In this document: positions 61,901 through 64,000 of the stretch, piece by piece
Layout of the letters: every line of letters starts with the position of its first letter
How positions within the stretch are numbered: position 1 is the stretch's first letter
Assembly (NCBI GenBank): GCA_014773175.1
Contig: VXCM01000328.1
Span: 124,001 to 188,000 of the forward strand
DNA: 64,000 nucleotides
DNA from: Lucifuga dentata
Taxonomy: Eukaryota > Chordata > Actinopteri > Ophidiiformes > Bythitidae
Reading direction: 5' to 3'
Made by a program: the position numbers and the translations under genes
The notes under the pieces: generated by a model
Told to the model about the DNA's origin: nothing
Databases searched by the model: none
Seen by the model: only the letters and a program-made list of their open reading frames with translations

Positions 61901-63933
61901 AGGAAACCTCCACTTTCAAATACTGTATCAAATAATTGAGGATTTTTTAAACTGAGTGTATATATTTTTTCTTTTCTTTTTTTTTCTGTCTGTATATATA
62001 TAGTCATGGTATATGCCAAGATTGGCATAACCATTTGGTATATATATACAATTGTGATCTTGCAACAGACAGATAATATATAGTGCGTAAGTGAGTGTGT
62101 GTGAGTGTGTGACCTTCACCGGCTCTCCATATGTATATATTTTTTCTGATATAATCTAATGCCAAGTATAAACATTTCCATTTGATTTCCTGTCTGTTCC
62201 ATATTTCAACCCCAGCAGGCACAGGAAAAGAACAGACCCTCCATCTCGCCGGCCCCCTGCCCGCCCTAGTGAGGTCCACTGTATGATGCACCCCTCCCAG
62301 CAGGGTCATGGTGGCCATGGCGGCACCCCAGAAATGGGCTCCCCGGTTTTAGGCCACTTTAGCCCACGAGACATGCTGCGGAGTCGCAACCACATTCCTG
62401 TGGACAGCCCTGAACGACGGCGTCGTACCGGCCACGGTAGTCTGACTAATATCAGCCGCCATGAGTCTCTGAAGAAGATGGAGAGCCCCCCGATCCGACG
62501 CTCCACCTCCTCGGGCCAGTATACAGGCTTTTCTGATGCTCACCACCATGGTGGCAAACCCCTGGATCCGGAGACCATCGCACAGGTCAGCGCGGGACGA
62601 GCGGCGCCCCGACCGCAGCTCCCTCCAACATCAAAGCCCTGCCCTGCCCTGTAAAAACATAGTCAGTCCCTGTCTTCTGCTACCTCTGCTGCATCTGTGT
62701 CTGTGAGCTAAATACATGCAAACAAGACCTTCACAGGCAGACAGCAGGAGCATAGCTTGACACTGGGACAGTTTACGTATAATAGTCAAGCGTGTGAGCA
62801 TTCAAAAAAAAATTTAGGTTTCTTTTGTATGAAAACAAAAAGCCTTTACAAAATTCATCAGTGCCTCGTAATGGTAATTATTTGTGTTAGAGCAGATCAT
62901 AATTACTGCATCACTGCTGACAGGAATGTGATGAGTCAAATTCAACTGCCGTCACGTTCATTATGAATAGTAGAGCCGTTAGTTGTATACCGCCTTAATT
63001 AGAAAGCAGAGGTCACAGAGAGCACTTTTAACTGTGCTGGGCTGTCTGCCTAGTGGGAGCATGTTTTGATGAACATATCGTGTCATCTCTGCATTTCCTT
63101 TGCTATCCAAAGTCATTAGCATGCCAGGGAGGGATGATAGTGCAAAATAATACTCTGTACTAACTCTCTGCATGCATAATGTATACTGGGTGTCACTGTT
63201 CCTCTTTCAGTAGCACTTTTTATGTTTCCTACACTACCTCATCCTCTCTCTCTGTGTTCTTCTCTGTCCATGCCACCACCTTTTGTTTCGGTCTCCTGTG
63301 TTGTCTTTCAGTTGTCTCCGATTTTTAACCCCAATTTTGCGCTCTTCTTTGGTTTGGCTCTCCTTGCCCCTCCATCCTTCTAACTCCTTATTTTCTTTTC
63401 ATATGCCCCCTTCTGTCTCTCTCACACACACTTTTTCTTTTGGTCTTTTGGCTCCGCAGGACATAGAAGAAACAATGAACACTGCTCTAAACGAGCTGCG
63501 AGAGCTGGAGAGGCAAAGCTCAGCCAAGCACGCCCCAGACGTGGTGCTGGACACCTTAGAGCAGCGGCAGACATCTGGCAGCAGCGGTGGGGGTCCCACC
63601 CCGGCCAGCTCCAGCGAGTCTCTCAGCCCCATCCACAATGTCATACTGAGGTCCACTGCTNCCACCCCGGCCAGCTCCAGCGAGTCTCTCAGCCCCATCC
63701 ACAATGTCATACTGAGGTCCACTGCTAACACTGAGCCACCCATCCGTCGTAGCACCAGTTCTTCCAGCGATACCATGAGCACCTTCAAGCCTGTGCTCGC
63801 ACCCCGCATGGGGGTTCAGCTCAAACCTCCAGCCTTGAGGCCCAAGCCCATGGTCCTGCCCAAATCTGTCCAGGCCTCACAGCCTCCCCCTACATCTCCT
63901 CAGGATCCTCTGGACAAGTCCTGCACCATGTAA
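8738..63933 (+). CDS. srgap1: SLIT-ROBO Rho GTPase-activating protein 1 (spliced gene, 5' end outside window)
   Basis: Seen: 20 constitutive and 2 alternative exons with GT/AG borders join into one frame ending at TAA 63931-63933. Domain order is F-BAR with its helical extension (exons 2-10), linker (11-12), RhoGAP (13-17), SH3 (19) and Ser/Pro-rich tail (20-22). Known for the family: srGAPs sit at the plasma membrane, bind the cytoplasmic tail of Robo receptors through SH3, bend membrane outward through an inverse F-BAR, and inactivate Rho-family GTPases (Cdc42 and RhoA for srGAP1) in cell migration and axon guidance. srGAP1 is favoured over srGAP2/3 by stretches such as [42 protein letters not shown] and [16 protein letters not shown]. 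About 1083 codons lie in the window after removing a 22-codon assembly duplication. Roughly 20 N-terminal codons are missing upstream, giving about 1100 residues, close to the usual length. Paralog a or b is not resolved. Confidence 0.96.
9215..9830 (+). mobile_element. inverted-repeat element family A, copy 1
   Basis: Starts TTTAAAGGACTATACC and shares the family core (central gggactgtattcccc-type segment). The right end is degraded before the terminal repeat is complete. It includes an N-linked duplication (9343-9475). Same orientation as copies at 18643 and 38719. Confidence 0.8.
9343..9475. other. N-linked direct duplication (assembly artefact)
   Basis: The 66-base block 9343-9408 is repeated exactly at 9410-9475 around N 9409. 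Other copies of this element have the block once. Confidence 0.93.
10346..10383. repeat. poly-A run with N
   Basis: A homopolymer with N at 10365 and one t. Length uncertain. Confidence 0.9.
10721..10763. repeat. (TG)n microsatellite with N
   Basis: A TG run interrupted only by N 10744. Confidence 0.95.
12640..13226 (+). pseudogene. Tc1-like transposase fragment, frameshifted
   Basis: Family-typical blocks appear in order but in different frames: [14 protein letters not shown] near 12700, [11 protein letters not shown] near 12940, [15 protein letters not shown] near 13035 and [15 protein letters not shown] near 13105. The N-terminal DNA-binding half and most of the catalytic DDE region are missing. 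It is a decayed copy inside the element at 12367-13354. Confidence 0.82.
12817..12939. other. N-linked direct duplication (assembly artefact)
   Basis: The 61-base block 12817-12877 is repeated exactly at 12879-12939 around N 12878. Confidence 0.93.
13164..13290. other. N-linked direct duplication (assembly artefact)
   Basis: The 63-base block 13164-13226 is repeated exactly at 13228-13290 around N 13227. Confidence 0.93.
13810..14410 (+). mobile_element. non-LTR retrotransposon 3' end (Rex1/CR1-like)
   Basis: The open stretch 13891-14070 encodes a piece like the C-terminal tail of LINE reverse transcriptases ([20 protein letters not shown] then GVNIWNRM). It is followed by an AT-rich tail and an AAATAAGCTTTTGTCTTCAG block near 14307, familiar from teleost LINE 3' ends. 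Borders are approximate. The clade is an inference from memory of such tails. Confidence 0.55.
14212..14234. repeat. (AT)n microsatellite
   Basis: About 11 AT units followed by a T-rich run. Confidence 0.9.
17132..17169. repeat. poly-T run with N
   Basis: A homopolymer around N 17151. Length uncertain. Confidence 0.9.
18366..18528 (+). CDS. srgap1: srgap1 exon 3 (F-BAR)
   Basis: The acceptor is tccatttag ending at 18365 and the donor is gtgaga at 18529. The first base completes the Lys codon from exon 2. The exon encodes [18 protein letters not shown], then [18 protein letters not shown], ending STRLLKK in phase 0. srGAP1 has [11 protein letters not shown] where srGAP2 has PRFVQVSEDSG, so this exon helps assign the paralog. 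Confidence 0.96.
18643..19236 (+). mobile_element. inverted-repeat element family A, copy 2 (full length)
   Basis: The left end TTTAAAGGAGCATACCAGTG and the right end ATACTGTCCTTTAAA are the outer parts of terminal inverted repeats of about 90 bases (TTACTGACAACC left, GGTTGTCAGTAA right). 594 bases, no coding capacity. Intact TTTAAA at both borders. Confidence 0.88.
20556..21125 (-). mobile_element. inverted-repeat element family A, copy 3
   Basis: TTTAAAGGGCTATACCTGTG at the left and TATGGTTCTTTAA at the right. The core is inverted relative to copies 1, 2 and 7 (AATATAGTCCC in place of GGGACTATATT). Confidence 0.87.
21260..21384. other. N-linked direct duplication (assembly artefact)
   Basis: The 62-base block 21260-21321 is repeated exactly at 21323-21384 around N 21322. 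Confidence 0.93.
23929..24174 (+). mobile_element. 5'-truncated retroelement 3' end with GGAT tail
   Basis: Contains the teleost SINE/LINE signature segments GGCAATTTAGAGTTTCCAAT, CATGTCTTTGGAAGTGGGAG and GATAGGCTCCAGCC, and ends in a short GATG/GGAT tail. The flanks share TGGATATTTTTCA (left to 23928, right from about 24170), a likely target-site duplication overlapping the tail. An L2/Maui-type origin is my inference. Confidence 0.8.
24653..24690. repeat. (GT)n microsatellite
   Basis: About 19 GT units. Confidence 0.95.
26960..27022 (+). CDS. srgap1: srgap1 exon 4 (F-BAR, 21 codons)
   Basis: A short 63-base exon, phase 0 to phase 0, with acceptor ctttttcag and donor gtaagt. It encodes [21 protein letters not shown], part of an F-BAR helix that is well conserved in srGAPs. 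It is flanked by introns of 8.4 kb and 4.3 kb. Its small size and lack of an internal ATG start make it easy to miss in ORF searches. Confidence 0.95.
27205..27587 (+). mobile_element. inverted-repeat element family B, degraded copy
   Basis: Starts TTAAAGGGGATATATTAT. Its interior matches the copy at 55420 (GCATCCAGTAAG, GACATCAACATGTAACA and GAGCGAGTGTTTGGCCAG types). The right terminal repeat is not intact. Confidence 0.75.
29068..29161 (+). mobile_element. family A element, solo terminal repeat
   Basis: TTTAAAGGACCATACTGGTG through TTACTGACAACCATTTGCCA, about 94 bases, matching one terminal repeat only. The border forms the perfect palindrome GTCCTTTAAAGGAC (29064-29077). Confidence 0.8.
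29932..30086 (+). mobile_element. decayed SINE-like fragment
   Basis: Contains CGCACATGTCTTTTGACAG and GCATGAAAACTCCACACAGA, which follow the order of the common teleost SINE/LINE tail also present at 23929. Heavily diverged, with approximate borders. Confidence 0.5.
31321..31503 (+). CDS. srgap1: srgap1 exon 5 (F-BAR)
   Basis: The acceptor is gtgtcctcag ending at 31320. The donor is AAG|gtagaa, somewhat weak because position +4 is g, not the usual a. Both phases are 0. The exon encodes [18 protein letters not shown], then [13 protein letters not shown], a variable turn GDLQVFSI, and [18 protein letters not shown] is a basophilic-kinase-type site at the F-BAR wing. A full inverted-repeat element begins only about 46 bases after the donor. 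Confidence 0.95.
31504..32969 (+). other. srgap1: srgap1 intron 5
   Basis: 1.5 kb. A full inverted-repeat element (31549-32169) fills the first half. T-rich (near 32570-32609) and A-rich (32867-32884) runs with single N bases follow. Confidence 0.8.
31549..32169 (-). mobile_element. inverted-repeat element family A, copy 4
   Basis: TTTAAAGGAGAATACCTGTG at the left and AGGATGGTCCTTTAA at the right, with a poly-T and N (31686) inside. Same orientation as copy 3. It starts about 46 bases after the exon 5 donor. Confidence 0.87.
32970..33098 (+). CDS. srgap1: srgap1 exon 6 (F-BAR)
   Basis: 129 bases, phase 0 to 0, with acceptor ctcatcag and donor gtgagt. It encodes 43 residues from [19 protein letters not shown] to [11 protein letters not shown]. 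This is the conserved basic helix [14 protein letters not shown] of the F-BAR core, which contributes to the membrane-binding surface in this family. Confidence 0.96.
33099..34897 (+). other. srgap1: srgap1 intron 6
   Basis: 1.8 kb. It contains a poly-T with an N (about 33711-33749), a LINE 3' fragment with target duplications (33935-34250) and a poly-G with an N near 34494-34507. Confidence 0.8.
33954..34231 (+). mobile_element. 5'-truncated LINE insertion with 19-base target duplication
   Basis: The identical 19-mer GTTTCTAGGGAAACAGGCG lies at 33935-33953 and 34232-34250. Between them, 278 bases encode the tail of a non-LTR retrotransposon ORF ([19 protein letters not shown], then [20 protein letters not shown]), with a stop at 34203-34205 and a short (GAA)n-like tail. 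A perfect target duplication suggests a fairly young insertion. The tail type suggests an RTE-like element, but the clade is not certain. Confidence 0.92.
34898..35119 (+). CDS. srgap1: srgap1 exon 7 (F-BAR)
   Basis: 222 bases, 74 codons, phase 0 to 0, with acceptor ctacccag and donor gtactc. It encodes [20 protein letters not shown] through [14 protein letters not shown] to [10 protein letters not shown]. The opening Cys-Cys-Asp-Leu-Gly-Tyr-His block is nearly invariant in srGAPs. The end of the exon enters the extension that follows the canonical F-BAR. Confidence 0.96.
35120..35607 (+). other. srgap1: srgap1 intron 7
   Basis: 488 bases of unique-looking sequence. I see no repeat or regulatory element. 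Confidence 0.8.
35608..35709 (+). CDS. srgap1: srgap1 exon 8 (F-BAR extension)
   Basis: 102 bases, 34 codons, phase 0 to 0, with acceptor cttccag and donor gtaaaa. It encodes [18 protein letters not shown] then [16 protein letters not shown], a coiled-coil segment. The first half is the variable part. The second half is nearly identical to other srGAPs. Confidence 0.95.
36241..37310 (+). mobile_element. Tc1-like transposon relic
   Basis: The left part follows the known layout of fish Tc1-like elements (GATCATCAGCAAGTGTGGCC, CTCTATAAAAGCAGACGTTT). Transposase remnants follow: [20 protein letters not shown] near 36450, a DDE-region remnant LWTDK near 36880, and RAVHK then [11 protein letters not shown] near 37155-37210. 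Stops, frameshifts and an internal deletion rule out activity. Borders are approximate because the terminal repeats are eroded. Confidence 0.85.
36424..37290 (+). pseudogene. Tc1-like transposase pseudogene
   Basis: Transposase pieces run in the expected order but in several frames. The N-terminal helix-turn-helix-like piece [20 protein letters not shown] is followed by a frameshift, [21 protein letters not shown] or LWTDK (alternative frames), and the C-terminal [13 protein letters not shown] block. Much of the catalytic core is deleted. Confidence 0.8.
37857..38060 (-). mobile_element. family A element, partial copy
   Basis: Shares AGATACTACTGGAGCGGTA and the right terminal repeat (GGTTGTCAGTAA, TTGCAAAATCACCACTATGG) with copies 3 and 4. 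The middle is deleted. Confidence 0.75.
38719..39250 (+). mobile_element. inverted-repeat element family A, copy 7
   Basis: ATAAAGGACCATACCACCCA at the left and GGCATGGTCCTTTAAA at the right. Closest to copy 1 (shared ATTCAATTTTCATACAC near the left end). About 532 bases. Confidence 0.87.
40500..41190. repeat. possible old dispersed repeat, unclassified
   Basis: A long open stretch (40549-40869) and a GAATAAAAGTATCAATTTCT tail give the look of an ancient element, but I cannot match it to a family or find terminal repeats. Confidence 0.25.
41792..41989 (+). CDS. srgap1: srgap1 exon 9 (F-BAR extension)
   Basis: 198 bases, 66 codons, phase 0 to 0, with acceptor tgtcctcag and donor gtgagt. It encodes [20 protein letters not shown], then [20 protein letters not shown] and [20 protein letters not shown] ending in Met. 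This matches the segment that packs against the F-BAR dimer in srGAPs. Ser/Thr residues are dense around [12 protein letters not shown]. Confidence 0.96.
41990..42432 (+). other. srgap1: srgap1 intron 9
   Basis: 443 bases. Nothing seen apart from the splice sites. Confidence 0.8.
42433..42517 (+). CDS. srgap1: srgap1 exon 10 (end of F-BAR extension)
   Basis: 85 bases, entering in phase 0 and leaving in phase 1, with acceptor attcttcacag and donor gtaaag. It encodes [18 protein letters not shown] then [10 protein letters not shown] plus the first base of Gly. This is the last conserved helix before the variable linker to the RhoGAP domain. Confidence 0.95.
42518..43911 (+). other. srgap1: srgap1 intron 10
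   Basis: 1.4 kb. Short TG-rich tracts near 43700-43740, and a strong C/T run just before the microexon acceptor (43871-43910). No other feature seen. Confidence 0.75.
43912..43939 (+). CDS. srgap1: srgap1 exon 11 (28-base microexon)
   Basis: Seen: acceptor cacccacag at the end of a strong pyrimidine run, then 28 bases, then donor gtaaaa at 43940. It enters in phase 1 and leaves in phase 2. With its neighbours it encodes GHRADYMTT plus the first two bases of Arg or Ser. srGAP1 carries a matching GHRAEYMTT. Splicing in only 28 bases keeps the frame open to exon 12a or 12b. Confidence 0.92.
44417..45047. mobile_element. inverted-repeat element, TGCGTTC ends
   Basis: The left end AATGATGCGTTCGACAGATC and right end GTCTGTGAACGCAGCATT are inverted copies that continue inward (CTCAGAACTCAGATTTTTCC against the complement of GAAAAATTTGACTTCCGAGG). 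No transposase. It contains the N-linked duplication ending at about 44741. The real length is probably near 565 bases. Confidence 0.8.
44609..44741. other. N-linked direct duplication (assembly artefact)
   Basis: A block of about 66 bases before N 44675 is repeated exactly after it (AGGCGAATAAAGTATTTTTT to GCCAAGTTA). Confidence 0.92.
46190..46295 (+). CDS. srgap1: srgap1 exon 12a (longer mutually exclusive linker exon)
   Basis: Seen: acceptor gtattctag ending 46189, donor gtacta at 46296, entering in phase 2 and leaving in phase 0. Joined to exon 11 it gives Arg, then [19 protein letters not shown] and [16 protein letters not shown]. The second half matches the LFNGxxExF(I/V)(K/E) linker I know from srGAP1 and srGAP3. 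The first half lacks the PPKPQK proline motif those proteins have there. Using this exon excludes exon 12b. The main doubt is the poorly conserved 5' half. The 3' half and the phases are convincing. Confidence 0.85.
46296..47023 (+). other. srgap1: intron between the two mutually exclusive exons
   Basis: 728 bases separating exons 12a and 12b, long enough that steric hindrance alone cannot explain their exclusive use. A (CT)n tract (46942-46978) lies just before the 12b acceptor. Confidence 0.8.
46942..46978 (+). promoter_or_regulatory. srgap1: (CT)n tract upstream of exon 12b, candidate splicing silencer
   Basis: A CT run with N 46972 ends about 45 bases before the exon 12b acceptor and continues as further C/T-rich sequence. 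CU-rich RNA is the known binding target of polypyrimidine-tract binding proteins, which often repress neighbouring exons. The regulatory role is inferred only from position and composition. It could also be an ordinary microsatellite. Confidence 0.4.
47024..47057 (+). CDS. srgap1: srgap1 exon 12b (short mutually exclusive linker exon)
   Basis: Seen: acceptor cccttctttctag ending 47023, donor gtagac at 47058, 34 bases, entering in phase 2 and leaving in phase 0. Joined to exon 11 it gives [12 protein letters not shown] and then continues as DSGQ in exon 13. The Arg-Arg-x-Ser core resembles the ARRSSTVRKQ linker of srGAP2. It has the same phases as exon 12a, so only one of the two can be used. 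A (CT)n tract at 46942-46978 lies just upstream. Confidence 0.85.
47058..47773 (+). other. srgap1: srgap1 intron between exons 12b and 13
   Basis: 716 bases. It includes a partial inverted-repeat element end (about 47280-47373). Nothing else seen. Confidence 0.75.
47280..47373 (-). mobile_element. family A element, terminal fragment
   Basis: Ends AAACATGCAAAATCACCAGT then ATGGTCCTTTAA, matching the right terminal repeat of copies 3 and 4. The rest is missing. Confidence 0.7.
47774..47834 (+). CDS. srgap1: srgap1 exon 13 (start of RhoGAP domain)
   Basis: 61 bases, entering in phase 0 and leaving in phase 1, with acceptor cttcaaag and donor gtgagt. It encodes [20 protein letters not shown] plus the first base of Gly. 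This is the first helix of the RhoGAP fold. The family normally has Leu after Ile-Pro (IPLVVE or IPLIVE), but here the codon at 47795-47797 is CGC, Arg. Confidence 0.94.
47835..48588 (+). other. srgap1: srgap1 intron 13
   Basis: 754 bases. I see no repeat or gene in it. Confidence 0.8.
48589..48666 (+). CDS. srgap1: srgap1 exon 14 (RhoGAP arginine finger)
   Basis: 78 bases, entering in phase 1 and leaving in phase 1, with acceptor ctatgtag and donor gtacat. It encodes [19 protein letters not shown] then IKNSFER. The Arg in GIFRVSG (codon 48612-48614) is the catalytic arginine finger that RhoGAPs insert into the GTPase active site. It is intact, so GAP activity is expected. Confidence 0.97.
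48799..48933 (+). CDS. srgap1: srgap1 exon 15 (RhoGAP)
   Basis: 135 bases, phase 1 to phase 1, with acceptor ttgtcttag and donor gtaaga. It encodes [19 protein letters not shown], then [19 protein letters not shown] and SDLLSCI. The KLYFR motif carries the conserved Lys and Arg that support the arginine finger in RhoGAP structures. Confidence 0.97.
49445..49702. mobile_element. short inverted-repeat element (MITE-like)
   Basis: The left end AAAGGGGAACTCCACCAATT and right end AATCAGTGGATCCCCATTT are imperfect inverted copies in a 258-base unit with TCTGTAGAGGGCGCTGTGCA inside. It resembles common teleost short elements. No coding capacity. Confidence 0.6.
50471..50500. repeat. (TCC/TCT)n tract
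   Basis: A trinucleotide-like pyrimidine run, tcctcctcctcttcctcttc and onward. Confidence 0.9.
50979..51084 (+). CDS. srgap1: srgap1 exon 16 (RhoGAP)
   Basis: 106 bases, phase 1 to phase 2, with acceptor ctactgtag and donor gtaagt. The first two bases complete Arg. The exon then encodes [20 protein letters not shown] and [14 protein letters not shown], followed by CA of the His codon finished in exon 17. Confidence 0.96.
51251..51475 (+). CDS. srgap1: srgap1 exon 17 (end of RhoGAP domain)
   Basis: 225 bases, phase 2 to phase 2, with acceptor ccgtctccag and donor gtgaga. It encodes [20 protein letters not shown], then [40 protein letters not shown] and [28 protein letters not shown] holds the conserved Asn of the RhoGAP active-site region. 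The C-terminal part is typical of srGAP1/3 (IYEKCMAG). Confidence 0.97.
51476..53047 (+). other. srgap1: srgap1 intron 17
   Basis: 1.6 kb. Its second half is a copy of the main inverted-repeat family (52401-52919). A C/T-rich stretch lies near 52150-52230. Confidence 0.75.
52401..52919 (-). mobile_element. inverted-repeat element family A, copy 9
   Basis: TTGAAGGACCATGCCGGTGA at the left and GTTGGGTTCTTTAA at the right, with the family core partly deleted. Same orientation as copies 3 and 4. Confidence 0.83.
53048..53127 (+). CDS. srgap1: srgap1 exon 18 (acidic hinge between RhoGAP and SH3)
   Basis: 80 bases, phase 2 to phase 1, with acceptor cccccacag and donor gtaagc. It encodes [18 protein letters not shown] then TETHTSED, a flexible acidic segment. 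The pattern SPYSEHGxLEEVD is specific to srGAP1 among the paralogs I can recall. Confidence 0.95.
53128..57600 (+). other. srgap1: srgap1 intron 18
   Basis: 4.5 kb. It contains one nearly complete element of the second inverted-repeat family (55420-55963) and a GA-rich stretch near 54387-54422. No other feature can be supported. Confidence 0.75.
55420..55963 (+). mobile_element. inverted-repeat element family B, nearly complete copy
   Basis: The left end TTAAAGGGGACATTTTA and right end TAATATGTCCCCTTAA are inverted. 544 bases, no transposase. Interior homologous to 27205-27587. Confidence 0.82.
57601..57781 (+). CDS. srgap1: srgap1 exon 19 (SH3 domain)
   Basis: 181 bases, phase 1 to phase 2, with acceptor ctgtcaacag and donor gtgagt. 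It encodes [38 protein letters not shown] and [20 protein letters not shown], then QD. The whole SH3 fold sits on this one exon: AKFDY (ALYDY position), the WWEG tryptophan pair and the VPHQY proline-tyrosine pocket are all present. In srGAPs this domain binds proline-rich motifs of Robo and of actin regulators. Confidence 0.97.
58838..58913. repeat. (GT)n microsatellite with N
   Basis: About 37 GT units with N 58852. Likely length-polymorphic. Confidence 0.95.
59084..59120. repeat. srgap1: poly-T run with N before exon 20
   Basis: A homopolymer split by aaN at 59101-59103, 57 bases upstream of the exon 20 acceptor. True length unknown. Confidence 0.9.
59178..59315 (+). CDS. srgap1: srgap1 exon 20 (tail)
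   Basis: 138 bases, phase 2 to phase 2, with acceptor gttcccag. The donor gttggt is weaker than the others. It encodes [20 protein letters not shown], then [19 protein letters not shown] and ISEAYIS. The joined codon is ATA (Ile), where srGAP1 usually has Met (QDMDD). A T-rich run with an N (59084-59120) precedes the acceptor. Reading through the donor stays open for about 330 bases, to a stop at 59644-59646. Confidence 0.94.
59316..62218 (+). other. srgap1: srgap1 intron 20
   Basis: 2.9 kb, AT-rich toward its 3' part. I recognise no repeat or gene. Confidence 0.75.
62219..62585 (+). CDS. srgap1: srgap1 exon 21 (Ser/Arg/Pro-rich tail)
   Basis: 367 bases if the downstream AG of ccccagcag is used, or 370 if the upstream AG is used (start 62216). 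Phase 2 to phase 0, donor gtcagc. It encodes a basic Pro-rich stretch ([17 protein letters not shown]), a His/Gly/Met-rich part variable among relatives, and then the conserved [20 protein letters not shown] and [16 protein letters not shown], ending DPETIAQ. It is probably disordered, and RRST and RRRT are candidate phosphorylation sites. Confidence 0.94.
62586..63459 (+). other. srgap1: srgap1 intron 21
   Basis: 874 bases. A C/T-rich stretch (about 63240-63458) leads into the last acceptor. Nothing else seen. Confidence 0.8.
63460..63933 (+). CDS. srgap1: srgap1 exon 22 (terminal coding exon with stop)
   Basis: The acceptor is ggctccgcag ending 63459, phase 0, and the stop TAA is at 63931-63933. 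It encodes [31 protein letters not shown], a Ser/Pro linker, [19 protein letters not shown] and a Pro-rich end finishing in DKSCTM. A 65-base block is duplicated around an N at 63661. The duplication adds exactly 22 codons and is most likely an assembly error, because relatives have one copy. The true exon should be 408 bases. Confidence 0.95.
   Translation, partial: DIEETMNTALNELRELERQSSAKHAPDVVLDTLEQRQTSGSSGGGPTPASSSESLSPIHNVILRSTAXTPASSSESLSPIHNVILRSTANTEPPIRRSTSSSSDTMSTFKPVLAPRMGVQLKPPALRPKPMVLPKSVQASQPPPTSPQDPLDKSCTM
63596..63726. other. srgap1: N-linked direct duplication inside last coding exon (assembly artefact)
   Basis: The 65-base block 63596-63660 is repeated exactly at 63662-63726 around N 63661. 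The net gain is 66 bases, or 22 codons, so the frame is kept and the error would pass unnoticed in a predicted protein. Confidence 0.92.
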
Positions 63934-64000
63934 CCTCTGGGATTGGAACCAGACTGGGAAATGAGATAAATTCTCAATCATCAACTTTAGTGGAAATAAG
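63934..64000 (+). other. srgap1: start of srgap1 3' UTR
   Basis: This sequence follows the stop codon directly and runs off the window. No polyadenylation signal is seen in these 67 bases. Confidence 0.85.

Noticed and set aside
63399..63809. 136-codon open frame on the minus strand
   Set aside because: It is the antisense shadow of the last srgap1 exon, lengthened by the N-linked duplication.

Overview
The window is animal DNA, almost certainly from a ray-finned (teleost) fish. One long multi-exon gene is spread over large introns filled with fish-type dispersed repeats: Tc1-like, hAT-like, short inverted-repeat elements and 5'-truncated non-LTR retrotransposons. No bacterial-style operons, CRISPR arrays, tRNA or rRNA genes were seen.

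The only gene I can support is srgap1 (SLIT-ROBO Rho GTPase-activating protein 1), on the + strand from about 8738 to its stop codon at 63931-63933. The first coding exon and the promoter lie upstream of the window. I assembled 20 constitutive exons plus two alternative ones. All have GT/AG borders and compatible phases. In order they encode the F-BAR region (8738-42517), a short linker (43912-47057), the RhoGAP domain (47774-51475), an acidic hinge (53048-53127), the SH3 domain (57601-57781) and a Ser/Pro-rich tail (59178-63933). The coding sequence in the window is about 1083 codons with the longer linker exon, after discounting a 66-base assembly duplication in the last exon. Identity rests on residue-level resemblance to srGAP family proteins as I know them. 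The sequence fits srGAP1 better than srGAP2 or srGAP3. I cannot tell which teleost duplicate (a or b) it is.

The most interesting point is a pair of linker exons, 46190-46295 and 47024-47057, between the F-BAR and RhoGAP parts. Both enter in phase 2 and leave in phase 0, so a transcript stays in frame only if it uses exactly one of them. The second exon is preceded by a (CT)n tract that could bind a splicing repressor. A 28-base microexon sits just upstream of the pair, and a NAGNAG acceptor adds or removes one residue in the tail.

Layout: 1-8737 is the end of intron 1, with a 941-base hAT-like element. 8934-18365 holds a Tc1-like relic with long inverted repeats and a LINE 3' end. 18529-26959 holds two copies of a roughly 570-600 base inverted-repeat element and a truncated retroelement. 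27023-35607 holds exons 5-8 plus a 5'-truncated LINE with a perfect 19-base target duplication. 35710-41791 holds a second Tc1-like relic. 41792-63933 carries the denser 3' half of the gene. One inverted-repeat family recurs at least nine times across the introns.

Assembly quality matters here. Twenty single N bases occur. Seven of them separate exact 61-66 base direct duplications that look like failed contig overlaps, and one of these falls inside the last coding exon. The other thirteen sit in homopolymers or microsatellites.
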